Source: Stramenopiles sp. TOSAG23-2 (taxonomy: Eukaryota; Sar). Taken from it: a DNA stretch of 45,861 nucleotides. Where the stretch lies: NCBI GenBank assembly GCA_900128395.1, contig LT649286.1, positions 1-45,861 on the forward strand, written 5' to 3'. A program made the translations under genes and the position numbers. Below, piece after piece: positions 40,197-45,861 of the stretch (position 1 is the stretch's first letter; every line of letters starts with the position of its first letter). The notes under the pieces are model-generated. The model made no database searches, was not told the origin of the DNA, and saw only the letters and a program-made list of their open reading frames with translations.

Positions 40197-40879
40197 CTTT
40201 GTTATTACTTGTTTTCCCTTTGTCTTTCTTTCTTTGATTTCTCATGTATCATTTGGTGTGTAATCATATAAGTATAAACATGCATCATTAGTTTCTTATG
40301 TGGTATATTAAATATCTGGAAAAAAAGGAATGGCACAATGATGGGGTGCAATATTTGATGTTCCGCCGTCGTCTGTACAGTAGTGCTACTACAGTATACC
40401 TGGTATTGTATTTTTTTGACTATTATTTCCTTACCAGCTTACTGGCTTACAGCCTTACAGTTTAAGTGTTTAAATGATGGACTACATTGTATACTAAGAA
40501 GTATAGAAATCACAAATATATATATTTGTAAAATTAAAATGCAAATTAAAATTGATGATGCGAATTTTTTTTGATTATTATAATACGAATTGATAGGAGC
40601 CAAAAAACGGTGCCGGGGTGCTGGCACAATTTTTTTTTTTCACATTTTATTTTCTTTTTGGTCTTTTTTGGTGTGTTCCCACTGCTGGCCCATAATATAC
40701 TGTATGTGCTATTATAGAGCACCCTGGGAGCATATAGAGTAGAGAAGTAATGAGAAAACCAGAAAAGTACGATGTAAGTAGAATTCCTCTATATATAAAA
40801 ATGTGTGCGATCAGGTTTTTCATCATTCATTGTTGGGGCAATTCAAAGTCACTTCGTTGATGATATTATTAATATAGCT
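40197..40879. other. Divergent intergenic region
   Basis: 683 bp with TACCTGGTA at 40397-40405, preceded by TACAGTAGTGCTACTACAG (itself a palindrome-like segment), and GC-richer TGCTGG patches at 40611 and 40684. No gene is supported; an open frame from a GTG at 40805 is read from its first ATG at 40880 instead. Confidence 0.5.
40397..40405. promoter_or_regulatory. TACCWGGTA palindrome, copy 5
   Basis: Exact TACCTGGTA, 201 bp upstream of the ankyrin gene start and 475 bp upstream of the membrane protein at 40880. The flanks match copy 3. Confidence 0.45.
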
Positions 40880-41470
40880 ATGCAGTATTTTTCCGTCACC
40901 TCCTCGCCTGGAAGAAAACTACAAAATATTTTTTTTGTATTATCGGCAAGAGCTTCAATTATTGCTATTTTTGGAATCTTAAGTATTTCACATGTTGTCT
41001 TCGCAACTACCACCACAGGTGGTAGTGAGTATCATCTAACTGTGGAAAAATATAATGGTATAGACTGCATTCCTAGTGATATACACAAAACAGAGGTATG
41101 GAATGGAACATGTTTCTCGGTCCCGCCAATTGCATTTGACGCCAATACAACAAAACCAATTTGGATTCAAGTATTTGTTTCAGGGTGCTACAAAGGCGCA
41201 AAATATATGACAATCATTTATAGTGACTCCAAATGCGGGCAAAAAATTTTAGAACTTGAAAATTATCTCCAGAAGTCGTTTCACCCATATCCTTCAAAAT
41301 GCATTAATTTAGGAATTACATCAGAAATTGTTTCATGTGTTGAATTAAAAAAAGGAGACCGCTCTCCCATTCTTGTAACGACAGAAGATTTTTCCTGGAT
41401 TTGGATTATTATATGCTCACTTTGTTGTTGCTGTATTTGTTATTGTAACAGAGAGTTGTGTATGTTATAA
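40880..41470 (+). CDS. Small secretory-pathway membrane protein, unknown
   Basis: The 196-residue protein is read from the ATG at 40880. A hydrophobic stretch (about 24-43) can act as signal peptide or anchor. A Cys-containing luminal/extracellular domain follows with two likely N-glycosylation sites (NGTC, NTTK) and paired Cys. A C-terminal hydrophobic segment (about 172-190) runs into a Cys-rich tail (SLCCCCICYC), which could be palmitoylated. No family is recognised. It is convergent with the interrupted gene downstream, 157 bp apart. Confidence 0.65.
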   Translation: MQYFSVTSSPGRKLQNIFFVLSARASIIAIFGILSISHVVFATTTTGGSEYHLTVEKYNGIDCIPSDIHKTEVWNGTCFSVPPIAFDANTTKPIWIQVFVSGCYKGAKYMTIIYSDSKCGQKILELENYLQKSFHPYPSKCINLGITSEIVSCVELKKGDRSPILVTTEDFSWIWIIICSLCCCCICYCNRELCML

Positions 41471-41510
41471 AATATGATGATAATATATATATACGAAGTT
41501 TGTACGAACT

Positions 41511-41580
41511 CGTAATAATTTTTATATCTCTCCCGTGATAAATATTACGAAATGCTCTATACTCGATAGATTTCTAATAA
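41511..41580. repeat. Decayed inverted-repeat element (copy D)
   Basis: CGTAATAATTTTTATATCTC and following bases align loosely with the left-to-middle part of copy A (AATAATTTTACTTCTC, then ATGCTC and CTCGA landmarks). A TATACGAAGT motif is just upstream (41490-41499). It lies in a convergent 3' region. Confidence 0.35.
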
Positions 41581-43323
41581 TACAGTAACGAAGGTTGTAT
41601 AAAATACACAATCAACTCTCACCTTTGTCAGTCGTCATCGCAACAACTCATTAATTCACAACAAGTGGCACAAGTATCACACAATCTTCCAAGGTGTTCT
41701 AAACAGTCAGTTAATTCCCCCTCTTCACCGAGGAAAGTTTCACAATCATCACAAAGACATTTTTTGCAATGTTCGCAATACTCAGGCATACCCAATAGAT
41801 AAGTTGTAATACCAGACGTTGCAATCACAGAAATTTCACCAACTTCGGATTTTTCGAGACTCATGCATCGACGTAATTTTATTGCCGTAAATATGGATTT
41901 TAGCGCCGAAGCAAAAGCTAACAAAATGACAAAAGTTGACATCCCCAGGGCAATTAAACCTTCAAATGTAACTTGTTTGTTACCAAACTCGCCAAATTTT
42001 ATTGCAAGTTGGATGCCATTGATAAATAATAAGTCAAATATTAATGCATTTGGATGCGGATCAATTATATTCCATTGTAAATATGTTATCATATAATTCG
42101 GCATGACTGGCCATAAGGATACAGGGCATCCCGGTATTTTGTACCATAAAAACGACAAATTTGACCCTGCAGTAAACAAAATTAGCGGAAAGCATTTCCG
42201 TTTACAATTTCTAGAAGTCTTTACTTTAAAATAAAAGCACGGGCATATCAAGAAATGAACACACGAGCTGCGAGAACACTCTTCTAATTGAAAGCTACAG
42301 CTTATGCTTTTACCCGTTTCTTCGGGCTCAGAAAACTGATAAATTACACGACCCAATATCGTTACCACCAGCCTAATAAGTACCAAAACACAGATCGCGT
42401 AGAATGAATAGATGCGTAAAAAGTCATACCAATTACCAAATATAGGTAAATATGGCATATCAAAGATGTATATAGGCAACCGGACCACGCTGATTTTGGA
42501 TTTCCAATGTAAACCAACATCAAACTCTTTTACAAAGTGATCTAAAACATGTCTTTCTTGGGACGTACTTATTACCCTGAAGGAGCAATTTTCGATTTGG
42601 TATAAGTCTGCAAGGGGCTCATAAATAACCTGTGGCGATGAAAAGTTTTTAATAAACTGATTCAATTGTACTGGTCTACAATACTTTCGAAGGTCATTAC
42701 AAGATTCCGATTCATTGATGCTGATAAAGCGAGTGCAAGCACTTTTATCAAATGCAAATATAACAGAACGTGGTCCTAAATAATCGAAGACTGCATATAA
42801 TAGGATATTTGAAAATGCCAAGGTGGAAAGTATTAAACTAGTAAAAAACAAGTTCCTGATTCTAAATAAATCTACATGGGAAGCACGACGATTCATCTCT
42901 GGGGGTATACCATATACATCTTTTACTGGGGAATAAGTAATTGCTTCAGATTTACTAGCCCCATAAATATCGATCATTGCTTTGCTTTCGCTAATAAAAC
43001 AGCAGAAAAATTCTTTCCAAGATATAAATCTTGGGCAACATCCAATCAAAGAACATTGTTTTGCATAAAATTCTGACTTTATGTCTAACACATAAACCTG
43101 TATAACTTCACCTTTGATCCCAGAAGTTTTAACTCCAGGTTTATGATCATCATCATCGTTATCACCTTTGATCTCCAAGATTTTAACTCCACGTTTACGC
43201 TCACCATCATCACGGCGTAATTTTTTACCAGTAGATGATTTCTTTTTTGGTGATTTACTCTGTTTTGAACGATCATCATCATCTATATCTGATTCATCAT
43301 CGTCATCTTTTCCACCTTTGATT

Positions 43324-43690
43324 TCAGATGTTTTAACTCCACATTTACGCTCACCATCATTAAATTTAATATCATACGTTCCATCATCGTTTACACGTGT
43401 TACTTCACCACCGTAATATTTTGTCCACCCTTTTACTTTTGCTTCTACACGATCACCACGGCGATGTTTTTTAGTACTTTTACGGGAAGATGATCGATCA
43501 TCAAAATCAGATTCATCATCGTCTTCATCTTCACCTCCTTTAATTTGTGATTTTTTTACACCACGTTTACGCTCACCATCATCGAATTTAATATCATACG
43601 TTCCATCATCGTTTACACGTGTTACTTCACCACCGTAATATTTTGTCCACCCTTTTACTTTTGCTTCTACACGATCTCCACGACGATTTT
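43324..43690. repeat. Two recent copies of the Tudor-like coding repeat
   Basis: About 110 bp at 43355-43465 is almost identical to 43579-43689; only a few bases differ. Both code for the same Tudor-like unit. A third, partial copy is at 43168-43210. Confidence 0.8.
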
Positions 43691-43900
43691 TGTTATTACT
43701 ACTGCTGCTGCTACTATTATTATTGTTGTTACTGCTGCTGCTACTATTATTATTGTTGTTACTACTGCTGCCGCTACTATTATTATTGTTGTTACTGCTG
43801 CTGCCGCTACTATTATTATTGTTGTTACTACTGCTGCTACTATTATTATTGCTATTACTTGTTGTTACTACTGCTGCTACTATTATTATTGCTATTACTA
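43690..43900. repeat. Ser/Asn-coding minisatellite with a 40-bp tandem duplication at its end
   Basis: Imperfect units of 30 or 33 bp, all multiples of three, code for alternating Ser and Asn runs. The last two units (43821-43860 and 43861-43900) are 40 bp each and match at 39 of 40 positions. As 40 is not a multiple of three, the extra copy shifts the reading frame. Confidence 0.9.
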
Positions 43901-45582
43901 CTGCTGCTGTTATTTGTTGTATCACTGTTGGTTAATAGCATCATCATATGTGGTTTCTTTTTCTTCCCATCTGTATTAGGAACTTGCTTTAACTTATTCT
44001 CTTTATCCAATTGAAATTTAATTTTTTCAAAATTGTTCGTAACGGTTTCGATCAACTTTGACTTATTCCTGTATATATTCGATCTGTTTCCAATCTCCCC
44101 CACCGTGCATAAAAAGTATAAACGTTCCATGTTTACCTTCTTCAGTTCCAACTCTTTTTCTACTGGTTTATTCAAGTCCACGTCCCAAGTGCTGGTGAAC
44201 ACTGTAACGTATATTGTGCCATTGTTGCCTTTTCTCATACTTTTACACTGTTTTAATAATTTCCGTTCGCTTTTTGTTTTCGTTTTCTTCTTTTGCTTAG
44301 GCGTGTTCTGTTTCTCAGCACGTGCACGTTTCCTGCTATCGTTGATTGTTATCAATACATGTTCATGCATTAATGATACTATACTGCCAGTGCTGATTGC
44401 ATCCACTTGTTCATTTGTCGTTATTATTATTTGTGGTATATGTTTCAACATTTTTAGAATGGATAATAACTTAACAACATACTTTGCATTTTGTGAATGA
44501 AGCTCTATAATAACCATCTCTACATCCTGAAGCTTGTCTGTACTGTGTTCCAAATACCAATACAAATCGAAGAACGTAGTTACAACAACATCAACATTTT
44601 CATGAGGCTCAAGTTGGTCATACGGAACAATGTTTAATGTTTTTTCTGCTTGTTTTAAACAATTATACATCTCTTCCATCTTGCTTGAATCATGTGTTAC
44701 TACAAGTGTAACCATAAGTTGTGATCTATCTACTTCCCGTTCGACCGGTTTGTTGATATACATAGCATTTATTTTGCGACATATATATTCTACAAAAAAT
44801 TCTAATTTGCACGAACGTGAGACGATGTACATATTTTTGTTTTGTATCAAATACGGAAACATAACTTGTTCAAGGAGACAATGGCCTGGTTTCATAATGT
44901 ACAAAGGATGTTCTGCTTTCATACCGTACAAATTTTCCGTTGTACTGGTACATTCAATTCGTTGTTCTTCTTTTGGATACGTTGATGCAATTGTTACTTT
45001 ATTTTTGGTTAACAATGCTGTACTCCATCTGTCAATGCAACATTTACAATATTTTATATCTTCTGTTTTATGAATTTTTGCATTCAATGTATTTTTTACA
45101 GAATCTAAGAAATTGGTAACTATATTTAATTGATGCTGCAGCTCCCCTCTATCACTAGCTATCTTATCTGGATGGCATTTTTTTCCCAAACGTAATATAA
45201 TTTTACGACATTGTACAATACTATATGTATGATCATCTTGGCTTGACACAACATTTGCAAGTGCATGTACTTGTTTATAATAATGTGGGTATATTAATAA
45301 TTGTACGTCACTGCAATATGCTGCAAATTCTTTGAATGTAATGTTTTCTGGTGAAGGCAATTTGCTTACCAGTTCTTTTGCTATACAATACATAAAACGT
45401 GGATAATCTTTTTGTATTGTTGGTAGTATATGATCAAAAATATATTCCTTTCGTGACCTTGTACCTTTGATATAATAATCATTTGCATAGTATAAAAAGT
45501 TATGAACTGTTTCTATATTTGATATAAAATCTTCATCAATGTTTAATATTTTTTCGACTTTTTCTTTTGTAGATGTCGTCAT
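43855..45582 (-). CDS. Upstream part of the interrupted gene: J-domain-like plus degenerate DEAD-box-like domain
   Basis: 575 residues from the ATG at 45580-45582, ending at a stop within the 40-bp duplication. A J-domain-like helix pair with an HPDK motif (137-140; preceded by CRKIILRLGKKC) occurs early. A DEAD-box RecA1-like domain (about 232-412) keeps the fold's spacing, but its catalytic motifs are gone: the Walker A position reads SRSCKLEF (255-262), the TPGR position reads VVTTFFDLYWYLE (333-345), and the DEAD position reads VIIELHS (357-363). A Lys/Arg-rich segment and a further strand-helix region follow, then the Ser/Asn array. ATPase activity is not expected. The domain assignments are by pattern and spacing only. 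Confidence 0.7.
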   Translation of the reverse strand: MTTSTKEKVEKILNIDEDFISNIETVHNFLYYANDYYIKGTRSRKEYIFDHILPTIQKDYPRFMYCIAKELVSKLPSPENITFKEFAAYCSDVQLLIYPHYYKQVHALANVVSSQDDHTYSIVQCRKIILRLGKKCHPDKIASDRGELQHQLNIVTNFLDSVKNTLNAKIHKTEDIKYCKCCIDRWSTALLTKNKVTIASTYPKEEQRIECTSTTENLYGMKAEHPLYIMKPGHCLLEQVMFPYLIQNKNMYIVSRSCKLEFFVEYICRKINAMYINKPVEREVDRSQLMVTLVVTHDSSKMEEMYNCLKQAEKTLNIVPYDQLEPHENVDVVVTTFFDLYWYLEHSTDKLQDVEMVIIELHSQNAKYVVKLLSILKMLKHIPQIIITTNEQVDAISTGSIVSLMHEHVLITINDSRKRARAEKQNTPKQKKKTKTKSERKLLKQCKSMRKGNNGTIYVTVFTSTWDVDLNKPVEKELELKKVNMERLYFLCTVGEIGNRSNIYRNKSKLIETVTNNFEKIKFQLDKENKLKQVPNTDGKKKKPHMMMLLTNSDTTNNSSSSNSNNNSSSSSNNK

Positions 45583-45861
45583 TCTATTGTAGTTCTATTG
45601 TAGTTTTACAAAAAAAAAAAATACTTCTATATATATATATATATAACAGTAAATAATAATAATAATACAAACGATATGTTTGTTATCTACAATATTTTTT
45701 GATATGTGTATGTATTTGTGTGTGTGTGTGTGTGTGTGTGTTTAGTTATTTTTTTATTATACTCTACGTCGTTAAAGCTGTCGAACTATCTTATGTGCCA
45801 TTATACCATGCTGTGTACTCGCTATATGGAGCTTTTTTTGGTATTTTCCATACCCTAACGT
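45583..45861. other. Upstream region at right edge
   Basis: 279 bp with an A run, AT dinucleotides (45630-45645), and a GT dinucleotide run (45717-45741). No gene is seen before the window ends. Confidence 0.5.

Larger units (their letters stand above)
41628..43925 (-). pseudogene. Downstream part of a frame-interrupted gene: Ser/Asn linker, Tudor/Agenet-like repeats, multi-pass membrane region
   Basis: The frame has no ATG at its 5' end (only a GTG at 43925) and opens inside a Ser/Asn repeat array shared with the gene upstream, so it most likely belongs to that gene. Two Tudor/Agenet-like repeats of about 45 residues follow (RGDRVEAKVKGWTKYYGGEV, NDDGTYDIKF.DGER), then two shortened repeats. 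From about 42977 onward there is a Cys-rich, 4-5 helix membrane protein with a large loop (several Cys) and a Cys-rich C-terminus (CEHCKKCLCDDC, CDTCATCCELMSCC). If the membrane part is a separate gene, it would start at the ATG at 42977. The coding quality is good throughout, so decay is recent, or the break is polymorphic or an artefact. Confidence 0.6.

Noticed and set aside
43821-43900. An intron instead of a frameshift at the Ser/Asn array
   Set aside because: Possible GT and AG dinucleotides exist but would give an intron of about 30-60 bp inside a perfect repeat, with no GTATGT donor or CTAAC branch as in the one supported intron.
43619-44014. Plus-strand frames rich in Leu/Tyr/Cys over the Ser/Asn array
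   Set aside because: They are antisense readings of the AAT/AGC repeat array; composition is purely repeat-driven.
1-45861. tRNA or rRNA genes
   Set aside because: Spacers were scanned by eye for the GGTTCRAANCC B-box and for rRNA-like conserved blocks; none was convincing. A tRNAscan or Infernal run would be decisive.

Overview
The window looks like nuclear DNA from a free-living, probably flagellated, unicellular eukaryote. It is strongly AT-rich by eye. It carries about 20 closely packed genes with no operon-like spacing. TAA, TAG and TGA all act as stops, so the code is standard, and only one spliceosomal intron is visible. The content is eukaryotic: a full ABCA transporter, NOP10, a Rab21-type GTPase, FAD synthase, Kelch-BTB, ARM and ankyrin proteins, and membrane-anchored class III nucleotidyl cyclases. 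The cyclase family motifs, the short Tudor/Agenet-like repeats and the asparagine runs coded by AAT/AAC resemble SAR protists, perhaps stramenopiles. That placement is an inference of low confidence. I saw no tRNA, rRNA, CRISPR array, phage or insertion sequence.

Layout. Positions 1-1363 (-) hold the N-terminal part of a double-GAF protein with a docking helix pair; it runs off the left edge. 2117-8308 (+) is an ABCA transporter. 9021-9641 (-) is an EEF1AKMT4-like methyltransferase and 10361-10558 (+) is NOP10. 10728-13505 (-) and 14205-17150 (+) are a divergent pair of paralogous cyclases with voltage-sensor-like membrane domains. 17715-18476 (-) is FAD synthase. 18914-19651 (-) is a kinase lacking its N-lobe, head to head and overlapping with an unknown gene (to 20436, +). 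Then follow a ZC3H15/DFRP1-like protein (-), a small membrane protein (+), a Kelch-BTB protein (+), a METTL21-like methyltransferase (-), an unknown Asn-rich protein (+), an unknown two-exon gene (28961-29876, -), a 1721-residue ARM-repeat protein (-), Rab21 (+), an IQANK1-like ankyrin protein (-), a small membrane protein (+), and a large gene (41628-45582, -) interrupted by a 40-bp tandem duplication.

The most striking biology is the cyclase pair. One protein keeps both metal-binding Asp residues but has Asp where the catalytic Asn should be. The other has lost both metal Asp residues but keeps Asn and Arg. This is the division of labour between the C1 and C2 halves of animal adenylyl cyclase, here apparently split over two proteins sharing one intergenic promoter region. 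Both carry an S4-like helix with many regularly spaced basic residues but no recognisable ion-pore motif, so a voltage-responsive heterodimeric adenylate cyclase is a reasonable hypothesis. A GAF protein of cyclic-nucleotide type lies about 9 kb away.

The intergenic DNA is also structured. A palindromic TACCWGGTA motif occurs five times, always 200-350 bp upstream of a start codon. GAATGC-type short repeats lie in several upstream regions. A terminal-inverted-repeat element family and a TATACGAAGT motif lie in 3' (mostly convergent) regions.
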